Below are positions 47,435 through 59,329 of a DNA stretch of 64,000 nucleotides, one piece after another. The translations under genes and the position numbers were made by a program. Every line of letters starts with the position of its first letter. Within the stretch, counting starts at the first letter, position 1. Below the pieces are notes generated by a model. It saw nothing but the letters and a program-made list of their open reading frames with translations. It made no database searches and was not told the origin of the DNA. The stretch covers positions 90,591,488 to 90,655,487 of the forward strand of contig NC_082692.2 of NCBI RefSeq assembly GCF_949987515.2. Reading direction: 5' to 3'. This DNA comes from Delphinus delphis (taxonomy: Eukaryota > Chordata > Mammalia > Artiodactyla > Delphinidae).

Positions 47435-50400
47435 TTAGATTCCATATATATGTGTTAGCATATGGTATTTGTTTTTCTCTTTTTGACATAGTTCACTCTG
47501 TATGACAGACTCTAGGTCCATCAGCCTCACTACAAATATCTCAATTTTGTTTCTTTTTATGGCTGAGTAATATTCCATTGTATATAAGTGCCACATCTTC
47601 TTTATCCATTCATCCGATGATGACACTTAGGTTGCTTCCATGACCTGGCTATTGTAAATAGAGTTGCAGTGAACCTTTTGGTACATGACTCTTTTTGAAT
47701 TATGGTTTTCTTAGGGTATATGCCCAGTGGTGGGATTCCTGGGTCATATCGCAGTTCTATTTAGTTTTTTAAGGAACCTCCATAGTGGCTGTATCAATTT
47801 ACATTCCCACCAACAGTGCAAGAGGGTTCCCTTTTCTCCACACCCTCTTGAGCATTTTCTGATGATGGCCATTCTGACTGGTGTGAGGTGATACCTCAAT
47901 GCAGTTTTGATTTGCATTTCTCTAATGATAAGTGATGTTGAGCATTCTTTCATGTGTTTGTTGGCAATCTGTATATCTTCTTTGCAGAAATGTCTATTTA
48001 GGTCTTCTGCCCATGTTTGGATGGGGTTGTTTATTTTTTTGTTATTGAGCTGCATGAGCTGCTTGTAAATCTTGGAGATTAATCCTTTGTCAGTTGCTTC
48101 ATTTGCAAATATTTTCTCCCATTCTGAGGGTTGTCTTTTGGTCTTGTTTATGGTTTCCTTTGCTGTGCAAAAGATTGGAAGTTTCATTAGGTCCCATTTG
48201 CTTATTTTTGTTTTTATGTCCCTTTCTCTAGGAGGTGGGTCAAAAAGGATCTTGCTGTGATTTATGTCATAGATTGTTCTGCCTATGTTTTCCTCTAAGA
48301 GTTTGATAGTGTCTGGCCTTACATTTAGGTCTTTAATCCATTTTGACGTTTTTTTGTGTGTATGGTGTTAAGGAGTGTTCTAATTTCATTCTCTTACATG
48401 CAGCTGTTCAGTTTTCCCAGCACCACTTATTGAAAAGGCTGTCTTTTCTCCACTGTATATTCTTGCCTCCTTTATCAAAGATATGGTGACCATATGTGCG
48501 TGGGTTTATCTCTGGGCTTTCTATCCTGTTCCATTGATCTATATTTCTGTTTTTGTGCCAGTACCATACTGTCTTGATTACTGTAGCTTTGTAATATTGT
48601 CTGAAGTCAGGGCGCCTGATTCCTCCAGCTCCATTTTTTGTTCTCAAGATTGCTTTGGCTATTCGGGGTCTTTTGTGTTTCCATACAAATTGTGAAATTT
48701 TTTGTTCTAGTTCTGTGAAAAAGGCCAGTTTTACTTTGATAGAGATTGTATTGAATTTGTAAGTTGCTTTGGGTAGTATAGTCATTTTCACAATGTTGAT
48801 TCTTCCAATCCAAGGGCATGGTATATCTCTCCATCTATTTGTATCATCTTTAATTTCTTTCATCAGTGTATTATAATTTTCTGGATACAGGTCTTTTGTT
48901 TCCTTAGGTAGTTTTATTCCTAGATATTTTTTTGTTGTTGTTGCAATGGTAAACAGAGTGTTTTCTTAATTTCACTTTCAGATTTTTCATCATTAGTGTA
49001 TAGGAATGCCAGAGATTTCTGTGCATTAATTTTGTATCCTGCTAATTTACCAGATTCATTGATTAGCTCTAGTAGTTTTCTGGTAGCATCTTTAGGATTC
49101 TCTATGTATAGTATCATGTCATCTGCAAACAGTGACAGCTTTACTTCTTCTTTTCCAATTTGGATTCTTTTTCTTTCTTTTTCTTCTCTGATTGCTGTGG
49201 CTAAAACTTCCAAAACTATGTTGAATAATAGTGGTGAGAGTGGGCAACCTTGTCTTGTTCCTGATCTCAGTGGAAATGGTTTCAATTTTTCACCATTGAG
49301 GATGATGTTGGCTGTGGGTTTGTCATATATGGCCTTTATCATGTTGAGGAAAGTTCCCTCTATGGCTACTTTCTGCAGGGTTTGTATCATAAATGGGTGT
49401 TGAATTTTGTCAAAAGCTTTCTCTGCATCTATTGAGATGATCATATGGTTTTTCTCCATCAATTTGTTAATATGGTGTATCACATTCATTAATTTGTATA
49501 TCTTGAAGAATCCTTGCATTCCTATAATAAACCCCACTTGATCATGGTGTATGATCCTTTTTAATGTGCTGTTGGATTCTGTTTGCTAGTATTTTGTTGA
49601 GAATTTTTGCATCTATGTTCATCAGTGATATTGGACTGTAGTTTTCTTTCTTTGTGACATCTTTGTCTGGTTTTCGTATCAGGGTGATGGTGGCCTCGTA
49701 GAATGAGTTTGGGAGTGTTCCTCCCTCTGCTATATTTTGGAAGAGTTTGAGAAGGTTAGGTGTTAGCTCATCTCTAAATGTTTGATAGAATTCGCCTGTG
49801 AATCCATGTGGTTCTGGGCTTTTGTTTGTTGGAAGATTTTTAATCACAGTTTCAGTTTCAGTGGTTGTGATTGGTCTGTTCATATTTTCTATTTCTTCCT
49901 GGTTCAGTCTTGGCAGGTTGTGCTTTTCTAAGAATTTGTCCATTTCTTCCAGGTTGTCCATTTTATTGGCATAGAGTTGCTTGTAGTAATCTCTCATGAT
50001 CCTTTGTATTTCTGCCGTGTCAGTTGTTACTTCTCCTTTTTCATTTCTAATTCTATTGATTTGAGTCTTCTTCCTTTTTTCTTGATGAGTCTGGCTAATG
50101 GTTTATCAATTTTGTTTATCTTCTCAAAGAACCAGCTTTTAGTTTTATTGATCTTTGCTATCATTTCCTTCATTTCTTTTTCATTTATTTCTGATCTGAT
50201 CTTTATGATTTCTTTCCTTCTGCTAACTTTGGGGGTTTTTTGTTCTTCTTTCTCTAATTGTTTTAGGTACAAGGTTAGGTTGTTTATTTGAGATGTTTCC
50301 TGTTTCTTAAGGTAGGATTCTATTGCTATAAATTTCCCTCTTAGAACTGCTTTTGGTGCATCCCATAGGGTTTGGGTCGTCGTGTCTCCATTGTCATTTG

Positions 50401-51221
50401 TTTCTAGGTATTTGCTGATTTCCTCTTTGATTTCTTCAGTGATCACTTGGTTATTAAGTAGTGTATTGTTTAGCCTCCATGTGTTTGTATATTTTACAGA
50501 TCTTTTCCTGTAATTGATATCTAGTCTCATAGTGTTGTGCTCAGAAAAGATACTTGGTACGATTTCAGTTTTCTTAAATTTACCAAGGCTTGAATTGTGA
50601 CCCAAGATATGATCTATCCTGGAGAATGTTCCATGAGCACTTGAGAAGAATGTGTATTCTGTTGTTTTTGGATGGAATGTCCTATAAATATCACTTAAGT
50701 CCATCTTGTTTAATGTATCATTTAAAGCTTGGGTTTCCTTATTTATTTTCATTTTGGATGATCTGTCCATTGGTGAAAGTGGGGTGTTAAAGTCCCCTAC
50801 TATGATTGTGTTACTGTCGATTTCCCATTTTATGGCTGTTAGTATTTGCTTTATATATTGAGGTGCTCCTATGTTGGGTGCATAAATATTTACAATTGTT
50901 ATATCTTCTTCTTGGATCGATCCCTTGATCATTATGTATTGCCCTTCTTTGTCTCTTCTAATAGTCTTTATTTTAAAGTCTATTTTGTCTGATTTGAGAA
51001 TAGCTACTCCAGCTTTCTTTTGATTTCCATTTGCATGGAATATCTTTTTCCATCCCCTCACTTTCAGTCTCTATGTGTTCCTAGGTCTGAAGTGGGTCTT
51101 CTGTAGACAGCATATATATGGGTCTTGTTTTTGTATCCATTCAGCCAGTCTGTGTCTTGGTGGGAGCATTTAATCCATTTACATTTAAAGTAATTATCGA
51201 TATGTATGTTTGTATTCCCAT
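47435..51221 (-). pseudogene. L1 ORF2 (endonuclease/reverse transcriptase) pseudogene, L1-B
   Basis: ATG at 51219-51221 to the final stop at 47435, about 1262 codons, the expected L1 ORF2p size. The endonuclease begins IITLNVNGLNAP, is shifted at about 51160, then is open over 50027-51061 with GDFN, SRIDHIL and FSEHN, where the family usually has SDH. A frameshift lies near 50075 and another near 49560. Reverse transcriptase is open in 49542-49997 and 48920-49537 with [30 protein letters not shown] and an intact FADD motif (49118-49129). The thumb and C-terminal region follow at 48408-48863, and the cysteine-histidine motif C-x3-C-x7-H-x4-C is kept in 47744-48187. The last piece, 47435-47626, has the YYSAIKRN motif. 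It is broken at least five times. Confidence 0.95.
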
Positions 51222-51279
51222 TTTCTTAATTGTTTTGGGTTTGTTATTGTACGTCTTTTCCTTCTCTTGTGTTTCTTGC

Positions 51280-52159
51280 CTAGAGAAGATCCTTTAGCAT
51301 TTGTTGTAAAGCTGGTTTGGTGGTGCTGAACTCTCTCAGCTTTTGTTTTTCTGTGAAGGTTTTAATTTCTCCATCAAATCTGAATGAGATCCTTGCTGGG
51401 TAGAGTAATCTTGGTTGTAGGTTTTTCTCCTTCATCACTTTAAATATGTCCTGCCACTCCCTTCTGGCTTGCAGAGTTTCTGCTGAAAGTTTAGCTGTTA
51501 ACCTTATGGGGATTCCCTTGTGTGTTATTTGTTGTTTTTCCCTTGCTGCTTTTAATATGTTTTCTTTGTATTTAATTTTTTGATAGTTTGATTAATATGT
51601 GTCTTGTTGTGTTTCTCCTTCGATTTATCCTGTATGGGACTCTCTGTGCTTCCTGGTCTAGATTATTTCCTTTCCCATATTAGGGAAGTTTTCAACTGTA
51701 ATCTCTTCAAATATTTTCTCAGTCCCTTTCTTTTTCTCTTCTTCTTCTGGAACCCCTATAATTCGAATGTTGGTGTGTTTAATGTTCTCCCAGAGGTCTC
51801 TGAGACTGTCCTCAGTTCTTTTCATTCTTTTTTCTTTAATCTGCTCTGCAGTAGTTATTTCCACTATTTTATCTTATCCATTCTTCTGCCTCTGTTATTC
51901 TGCTATTGATTCCTTGTAGAGTATTTTTAATTTCATTTATTGTGTTGTTCATCATTTCTTGGTTCCTCTTTAGTTCTTCTAGGTCTTTGTTAAATGTTTC
52001 TTGCATTTTCTCTATTGTATTTCCAAGATTTTGGATCATCTTTACTATCATTATTCTGAATCCTTTTTCAGGTAGACTGCCTATTTCCTCTTCATTTGTT
52101 ATGTCTGGTGGGTTTTTACCTTGCTCCTTCATCTGCTGTGTGTTTTTATGTCTTCTCAT
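51280..52159 (-). pseudogene. L1 ORF1 (RNA-binding protein) pseudogene, L1-B
   Basis: ATG at 52157-52159, stop TAG at 51280-51282, about 293 codons. The N-terminal part is open at 51869-52159 and has the heptad-like coiled coil (IEKMQETFNKDLEEL, then NTINEIKNTLQGINSRITEA). After a frameshift near 51867, 51658-51864 continues with RMKRTEDSLRDLWENIKH and IIGVPEEEE, the start of the RNA-recognition core. The C-terminal part is recognisable with further breaks to FTEKQKLREFSTTKPALQQM before the stop. In active elements ORF1p coats L1 RNA as a trimer. About 60 nt separate it from ORF2, as is usual. Confidence 0.9.
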
Positions 52160-54154
52160 TTTGCTTATCTTACTGTGTTTGGGGTCTCCTTTTCTCAGGC
52201 TGCAGGTTCGTAGTTCCTGTTGTTTTTGGTTTCTGTCCCCAGTGGCTAAGGTTGGTTCAGTGGGTTGTGTAGGTTTTCTGGTGGAGGGGACTAGTGCCTG
52301 TGTTCTGGTGGATGAGGCTGGATCTTGTCTTTCTGGTGGGCAGGTCCACGTCTGGAGGTGTGTTTTGGGGTGTCTGTGGTCTTATTATGATTGTAGGCAG
52401 CCTCTCTGCTAGTGGGTGGGGTTGTGTTCCTGTCTTGCTAGTTGTTTGGCACAGGGTGTCCAGCACTGTAGCTTGCTGGTCGTTGAGTGAAGCTGGGTGC
52501 TGGTGTTGAGATGGAGATCTCTGGGAGATTTTTGCCATTTTATATTACATGGAGCTGGGAGGTCTCTTGTGGACCAGTGTCCTGAAGTTGGCTCTTCCAC
52601 CTTAGAGGCACAGCACTGACTCCTGGCTGGAGCACCAAGAGGCTTTCATCCACACGGCTCAGAATAAAAGGGAGAAAAGAAAGAAAGAAAAAGGAAAGAG
52701 GATAAAATAAAATAAAGTAAGATAACATAAAATAAAGTTATTAAAATAAAATATAATTATTAAGAAAAAAATTTAAGTAAGAAAACAAACAAAAACAACA
52801 ACAACAAAAAAAACGGATGGACAGAACCCTAGGACAAATGGTGAAAGCAAAGCTATACAGACAAAATCTCACACAGAAGCATACACATACACACTCACAA
52901 AAAGAGGAAAAGGGGAAAAAATAATATATCTTGCTCCCAAAGTCCACCTCCTTAATTTGGGATGATTCGTTGTCTATTCAGGTATTCCACAGATGCAGGG
53001 TACATCAAATTGAATGTGGAGATTTAATCCACTACTCCTGAGGCTGCTGGGAGGGATTTCCCTTTGTCTTCTTTGTTCGCATAGCTCCCGGGGTTCAGCT
53101 TTGGATTTGGACCCGCCTCTGCGTGTAGGTCGCCTGAGGGCGTCTGTTCTTCGGTCAGACAGGACGGGGTTAAAGGAGCCGCTGATTCGTGGGCTCTGGC
53201 TCACTCAGGTCGGGGAGAGGGAGGGGCACGGAATGCGGGGCGTGCCTGCGGCGGCAGAGGCCGCCATGACGTTGCACCAGCCCGAGGCGCGCAGTGCGTT
53301 TTCCCGGGGAAGTTGTCCCTGGATCCAGGCACCCTGGCGGTGGCGGGCTGCACAGGCTCCGCGGAAGGGTGGTGTGGAGAGTGACCTGTGCTTGCTCACA
53401 GGCTTCTTGGTGGCGGCAGCAGCAGCCTTAGCGTCTCATGCCCGTCTCTGGGGTCCACGCTGTTAGCCGCGGCTCGCGCCCGTCTCTGGAGCTCCTTTAA
53501 ATGGCGCTTTTAATCCCCTCTCTTCGAGCACCAGGAAAGAAAGAGGGTAGAAAAAGTCTCTTGCTACTTCAGCAGGTCCAGACTTTTTCCCAGACTCCCT
53601 CCCAGCCAGCTGTGGCGCACTTGCCCCCTTCAGGCTGTGTTCACGCAGCCAACCCCAGTCCTCTTCCTGGGATCTGACCTCCGAAGCCGGGGCCTCAGCT
53701 CCCAGCCCCCGCCCGCCCCGGCGGGTGAGCAGAGAAGCCTCTCGGGCTGGTAAGTGCTGGTCGGCCCTGATCCTCTGTGCGGGAATCTCTCCGCTTTGCC
53801 CTCCGCACCCCTGTTACTGTGCTCTCCTCTGCGGCTCCAAGCTTCCCCCGTCCGCCACCCGCAGTCTCCGCCCGCGAAGGGGCTTCCTAGTGCATGGAAA
53901 CGTTTCCTCTTTCACGGCACCCTCCCACTGGTGCAGGTTCCGTTCCTATTCTTTTGTCTCTGTTTTTTCTTTTTTCTTTTGCCCTACCCAGGTAGGTGGC
54001 GAGTTTCTTGCCTTTTGGGAGGTCTGAGGTCTTCTGTCAGCGTTCAGTAGGTGTTCTGTAGGAGTTGTTCCACATGTAGATGTATTTCTGATGTATTTGT
54101 GGGGAGGAAGGTGATTTCCGCGTCGTACTCTTCTGCCATCTTTCTCTCTAGCCC
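52160..54154 (-). promoter_or_regulatory. L1-B 5' UTR with internal promoter and CpG-rich block
   Basis: About 2 kb upstream of ORF1 on the minus strand. The block at 53010-53960 is the only clearly CpG-rich sequence in the window apart from the SINEs. An A-rich stretch (52660-52910) separates it from ORF1. The very first bases on the minus strand read GGGCTAGAGAGAAAGATGGC; AAGATGGC is a YY1-type site, and in human L1 a YY1 site at the same place sets the transcription start. Open frames across the CpG block (such as 53014-53466) are by-products of base composition. Whether the promoter still works cannot be seen. Confidence 0.8.
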
Positions 54155-54276
54155 CGTAAGACAGTTCTGTTGGTTAAATTGCAGCTACCTCTGTGTGAAG
54201 TTAGGTATGTAGAGAGTTCACAGCGCGGACTATCAGAAATCCTCTGCTGTGTTCACTCATGGTCTGAGATTGCTTT

Positions 54277-54312
54277 AAGAAACAGAATGGTGCTAAGAAA
54301 CAGAATGGTGCT
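54277..54312 (+). repeat. 18-bp tandem duplication
   Basis: AAGAAACAGAATGGTGCT occurs twice without spacer (54277-54294 and 54295-54312), with no mismatch. It lies about 110 bp beyond the L1-B target duplication. Confidence 0.95.
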
Positions 54313-56320
54313 CTCTCCATTAGTTAATACATCCTTTTCCTGTATTGTGGAGCATTTACATAGTGGTTTTATCTTAAGTGTTTGACCTAGAAACATTAAG
54401 AAAGAAATATCTCATTGTTGTCTGCACTGTGGACTTGTGCTTTTCTGTTTCAGTGAAGAGCTGGCTTGGTATGGAGCTGAGGAAGGGGTAAGCCTCTCTC
54501 TGCTGAGCATCCAGCCTTGCATATTTCTGATGTATCTGCCCTGTTTTTCCTCTGAGGACGCATAAGAGAAGCCGTATAGCTAATGCATTGAGTTATAAAT
54601 TCAAAATATGTTCTTGATATTGAAGTTATACTTTTTTTTTTACAAGTGAGATTCATGAATCATAAATTTGATATTATAATCCTAATAAATCAGATTAAAT
54701 CCGACTCTGAGATGCTACATGCCTGGATGCATGATTGCTCCAGGGTCCCCTTTTTTAGAAGTATTCATGGAGTGGAGTTCAGTGTATTTGGTAAATGATG
54801 GGAACATACTTCTCAAAGCCTTAGTCCTCATTGGAAGAGTTGGGAAGAAAGATTATTCTTGTGCAATCGTAAGTGGACTGTGACCATGCAAGCATATTTT
54901 TATACAAGGTCAATCCCACCAAAAACAACTGAAGAGAATATTATCAGTCATCAAGAAATCAACAAAAGATTTTAAGCAGCTTTAAAAATATACTTTGCTA
55001 GACATTTTGGTGGGATACACCAAATATGACAATATAGACCATCCCTTGTCCTCACAAAAAACTCACAATATAATTGGGGAAAGAAAATGAGTGCAGTGTG
55101 AACAAAATACCAATGTAAGAGATGAAGAATGTTCAGTTAAATACAGATGATGTCATGAAGCAATACTTGATTGAATGAATAGTAGAAATAACAAATGCTC
55201 CAGGAGACTAGAAGAAGGAGCTATGGCCATGTACTATTCTGGCTCCATCGTAAATGGAAGAAACTGAATTTGAACAGATTCCCCAAGCATTGTTAAGATT
55301 TAGACATGTTGTCCAAAGCAGGAAAGGTGTTAAACTGCACAAATGTGAAAGCAGAGAAATTTAAGTGTTAGGTCTAATGATAATAGAAGTTAACTTTTTA
55401 GTGAATACTTAATAGCTTCCATGTAATATTGATTAATCTTCACCACAGCATATAAGATAAATTTAAGCCATGCAAATGGAAGGACTTAGTCACTGATTGG
55501 ATGTAGGAAATAGAGGTGTAGGGAATGGGGAAGAAAACATTGGGAGAAATCACCAATAACCCCATGTCTTCAAACTTCAAAGAATGTGTAGATTTAACTG
55601 AAATAGGTGTTTCTTGAAAGTGCTGGTTCACGGGGAAGAAAGCACAAGTTGTTTATGAGATGATTTTTAGTGAATTGGAATGAGATGATTCAAAGGGAAT
55701 TATTCAGTAAGCATTTAGAAATTTGGGACCTAGAATTCCAGAGAGACTGAAGTAGAGAAACCAAGAGTCATATGCCCAAGGGAGTAACTGAACTCACCAG
55801 AGTGGGTGTGGGAGCCAAGAGCTGTGGACTTTCCTTGGAGATGTCTTACATCTAGAGGGCAGTGAAACAAAGTGGGATTTCATTCTTCTCATGTAAAGAT
55901 AACTTATTAATAATTAGGTTTCTCGTGATACTGCCCAAAGGTCCACAAATCCACAAGATAAAAATTAATTTTTAATAGGGACCTGCAGATTAAGGACATT
56001 TAGAGAAGACAAAAAAAAAAAAGCAACTGTAAAATGAGAGTGCTAGGTGGAGAACAAGCAAAATCTGTGAGTTTCATCTTTGCTCCAGTGGTTGATGGAG
56101 CATGTTGTCACGTTTTGTGTTGATTCCTTAAGAAGCAGAGAAAGGTATCTCTTAATTGAGATCTGTATTAATCAAGAAATGGTGTGTTTTTTGACATCTG
56201 ATGCAACATTTTTAGTAGAGAAGGACTTCAGCTGGAAAATCCAAAATGTGTGTGGATGGTAGGAGAAGCAAAGTGTTCAACTGTATGCATGTGTAAGTGT
56301 GTATGTGCTTGAGTGTGTGT
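54313..56320. other. non-repetitive stretch with minor relics, no gene
   Basis: A possible antisense L2 lies at about 54990-55190 and a MIR start at about 55375-55470 (GATAATAGAAGTTAACTTTT ... GTGAATACTTAATAGCTTCC ... TTAATCTTCACCACAGC). An A12 run is near 56011-56022. No gene seen. Confidence 0.45.
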
Positions 56321-56323
56321 AGG

Positions 56324-56325
<2 letters not shown>

Positions 56326-56375
<50 letters not shown>
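56326..56375. repeat. pure (CA)25 microsatellite
   Basis: Fifty bases of uninterrupted CA, preceded by TG-rich sequence (56290-56320), so the two together are partly self-complementary. Confidence 0.97.
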
Positions 56376-56379
<4 letters not shown>

Positions 56380-57195
56380 TCTTCTCCCTTATTACACCAG
56401 GATGGTAATGGATAAGGACGATTTACAATGGCCCAAAATATACAAACTGATACCTAACTTATGTTAGGACAAAAGTGGGAAAAAAGTACTTAAATCACTA
56501 ATATTACTTTGAAATGATCACAGAAACATTTAAAAAGAAAAAGAATTAGTCATTCTCTTCATTAGTAATATCAGGAGGCATGCCATAGAACATGAACATG
56601 AGTTTATGAGGAATGTGAGGGTTTGAAATAATGCAGGAAATAATGCAGGAAAGGAAAAAAATATCTTCCTTACTGGAGATGTACAGATACATGTTGATCA
56701 TGTGCTCTTTTATAAGTCTTTATTTATATCTCAGTTTCTCTTAGAGGATTTTGTACAAGTATCATGAATAACCAAGTTTAGCTGGAATCACTGGCTTACA
56801 ACAGCTTTTTAAATTTATTTTCTTTAGTTATTAATAGAACTCCACATTTGCAACCTAAATATCATCTTTGTTTTATTTAGAGAAACAGTAAAGCGTCAGA
56901 GAGGAAATGAAAAGGGACTAAAATAGATCCTCAGAATTTCTTGTTACTTGATTCAGGACAAAACAAAACAAAGCAGAAAATCCAAAGATGTTTTGCTTAG
57001 TTCACCTTTCAATTTAGAAAGTACTGCTGATCAGCTCAGCGTTTAGGGAAAATGTGATGCTCTCCAGTTTCATGGATCATTTCAGCCTGCATTTGTACAA
57101 AACAGCAGCAGTGGGTCCAGCTGATTGTGGTAAACCTAATTATACCCAGAGGAGACTTTTATAGTGAAGTTTAAGAAAGAACAAAATATTACTAT
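56376..57195. other. non-repetitive stretch without a recognised gene
   Basis: No gene or clear transposon. A 12-bp tandem repeat (GAAATAATGCAG twice) lies at 56625-56648. Confidence 0.5.
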
Positions 57196-57199
57196 AAAT

Positions 57200-57435
57200 T
57201 GGGGATCAGCAAGCATTTTCTGTAAATGACTAGGTAGCAAGTATTTTTTTTTTTAATTCCAGGCAAAATGATTGTTGTCACAACTATCCATCCCTGCCAT
57301 TCTATTACAAAAGCAGCCATAGATATGGCTGCCAATACATTTATGAGCAGGCCTGGCTGTGTTCCAATAAAAATTTGTTTACAAAAACAGGTGTTGAGCT
57401 GGGAGCAGCCCTTAGATCGCCAGACCTTGCTGTAG
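57200..57435 (-). mobile_element. hAT-Charlie type element (MER5-related)
   Basis: On the minus strand: CACCTGTTTTTGTAAACAAA, TTTTTATTGGAACACAGCCA, TATGGCTGCTTTTGTAATAG, GTTGTGACAACAAT and the end GCTTGCTGATCCCC follow the familiar order ending in AAACTTTGCCGACCCCTG-like sequence. Target duplications are not clear. It has no transposase. A further hAT-like relic may follow at about 57449-57530 (CCAAAGTGAGTTCTGAGGAA). Confidence 0.7.
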
Positions 57436-57529
57436 ATGACAGACATATCCCAAAGTGAGTTCTGAGGAACTTTTGTCCCATGATATGTTCACGGATAAAA
57501 TGGAATTTCTGGTCAACTAACTCCAGGCA

Positions 57530-59180
57530 ACGCCACCTGGAATGCCTCTTTCTTCTTTTGTATAAATTCCATGTCATTTTATTGAAGTCTATGAGAAGTC
57601 TTGGAATAAAGTGATCCATCTACTTTGGTTAACTCACTTCTCTCAAACAGGTGGAAACTTGGAATTATTTTTATATTAACTCTTAAACATATTTGAGAAT
57701 CTGTGATTTAGAAGTTTCCAAACTTATAATTTAACTATCTATATAGATTATCATAGGCATATCTTTATTGAAAGCTTGTTAAATTCCCAAGACAACTCAC
57801 AAACTATTGTCCACAAAAGTAGCCAGGGTAAAGTCCTAACCTTCTTAACTAGTTCTGAGTAATTTTCTGATTATTATTTTTTTAGGTTCAAATTGTATTA
57901 CTTCCTGCTGGCAGTTTGAGCTATTGGACTTACTCTGCCTTCTCCTAAGTAATTAAATGTGTTACAGTTTAAGTTGATTCAAGATATATTTACTTTGGGC
58001 TTACTTTCTCAGTACATGGATGAATGAGACAGACCTTGTTTCTCCTTTCTGGGCATTTATAATAACAAAGGAGGATACAGACAAAAGTTATAATACTATA
58101 TGATAACTGCTCTAATAAGAGAAACTCTGAATGTTGTCAAAGCACGTATGAGAAATAAAATGATAATTGAGAGGTCAGAGAAGACTTTCAGAGGAAGTTC
58201 ATCTACATATAAATTTCAAGCTAGCTACAGAGAAGTAGGGAAGAAGCAGGAACAGAGATAAGGAGGCAAGATGGCCAGACCTATCCAGCTGTCATGCAGT
58301 ATAGCTCTGAGACAGATGTCTGCTGCAGAGATGGGTGGGAGTTTGAATTAAACAGGTCTTTCCTGGTTCTGTAAAGGTATTGAAAGTAAGTGGAACGTTG
58401 GAGAATGTGGCTCTATCGTATTTACAGTCTGGTAACATAGCTGTGGCTGAAATGTGAGAATGGACCAGAGGGATCTGGGCTGCTCAGATATGGGACTTTT
58501 CTTAAGCTGACCTATAGCTTTACCGGGGAATCTGCCATTGATGACCCATTACTCACATTCTTCCTTCAGACAGGTAACATGCTGCCCAGCTCCTATGTTA
58601 TGTTAAGAAACCAAGAGCCAGAGAATATTTTTTTCCTGAAATTATCTGGTTGCTATTAGAAATATTAAACTCTTTATTGGGGGATATTGAAAAATTTTAA
58701 AGAGTGAATAATAAGTATTTTTAGAAAAATGAGAGGAGACTTTACTACACATTTGTCTTTAGACAAAAGTTGATCCCAAAAGGCCAGCCTGATTGTTGCA
58801 CCTGAAGGAAATGATTTAACTGTGAAGGCAAACCTGGGCCTTTTCCTTAGCAATAGCAATTAACCTAGACGAGCTTTCCCTTAAGTCTGTTTTAAGACAA
58901 CAGAACTGGTGGGCATATAAATATACACAGGAATTATTGCAGACCCTGCCTGTCCTTGTTCACCTGCACTGTTCATTTACAAATGCATGAGGTATTTCTG
59001 GAAGTTATTCTCAATTAGAATGTAGCATAATGTTGTGTTTACTGAATAACAACGTGTGAAATATGTCCACTTAGCACAGTGAAGCACTTACAAAGATGTG
59101 AAGGTTTTTTTTTTTAAACTCTTTTCTCGTGTAGAACAAATTATTCTGTGTTGAAAACTGGACCCTGAGATATCCCGTGT
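57530..59180. other. non-repetitive stretch with an antisense L2 relic, no gene
   Basis: About 57970-58210 reads like an antisense L2 end: CTTACTTTCTCAGTACATGG, ATGAATGAGACAGACCTTG, TCTCCTTTCTGGGCATTTAT, then AGGTCAGAGAAGACTTTCAG. Nothing else is recognised. Confidence 0.5.
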
Positions 59181-59183
59181 GTT

Positions 59184-59325
59184 TATATATACACACACAC
59201 ACATATATGTGTGTGTTTGTATACATATGTGTGTGTATATATATATATAGTATGTATGTCACAATCATAATATATATTCACAATCAGATATATATTCACA
59301 CATATGTATGTATATATAATGTATA
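59184..59325. repeat. (TA)n/(CA)n/(TG)n low-complexity cluster
   Basis: TATATATACACACACACACA is followed by TATATGTGTGTGTTTGTATA and a TA run to about 59249, so CA and TG arms face each other and could pair. ATATATATTCACA occurs twice at about 59266-59300. Confidence 0.88.
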
Positions 59326-59329
59326 TGAC

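Larger units (their letters stand above)
47100..54154 (-). mobile_element. full-length L1 LINE, antisense (L1-B)
   Basis: A 14-bp target duplication CGTAAGACAGTTCT flanks it at 47086-47099 and 54155-54168. Read on the minus strand it has a 2-kb CpG-rich 5' UTR, ORF1, a short spacer, ORF2 and a 3' UTR with AATAAA (as TTTATT at 47123-47128) before the A tail (T run 47100-47116). At 7055 bp it is complete in length, unlike most L1 copies, which are 5'-truncated. Both ORFs contain frameshifts and stops, so it is no longer autonomous, but its target duplication is still perfect. Confidence 0.96.

Noticed and set aside
52257..52728. Open frames next to L1-B ORF1 on both strands
   Set aside because: They lie in the L1 5' UTR; no conserved additional L1 ORF can be supported from sequence alone.
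53014..54050. Up to 150-codon frames in the CpG-rich block, possible CpG-island gene promoter
   Set aside because: The block is the 5' UTR of L1-B, bounded by its target duplication; the frames come from low stop density in GC-rich DNA.
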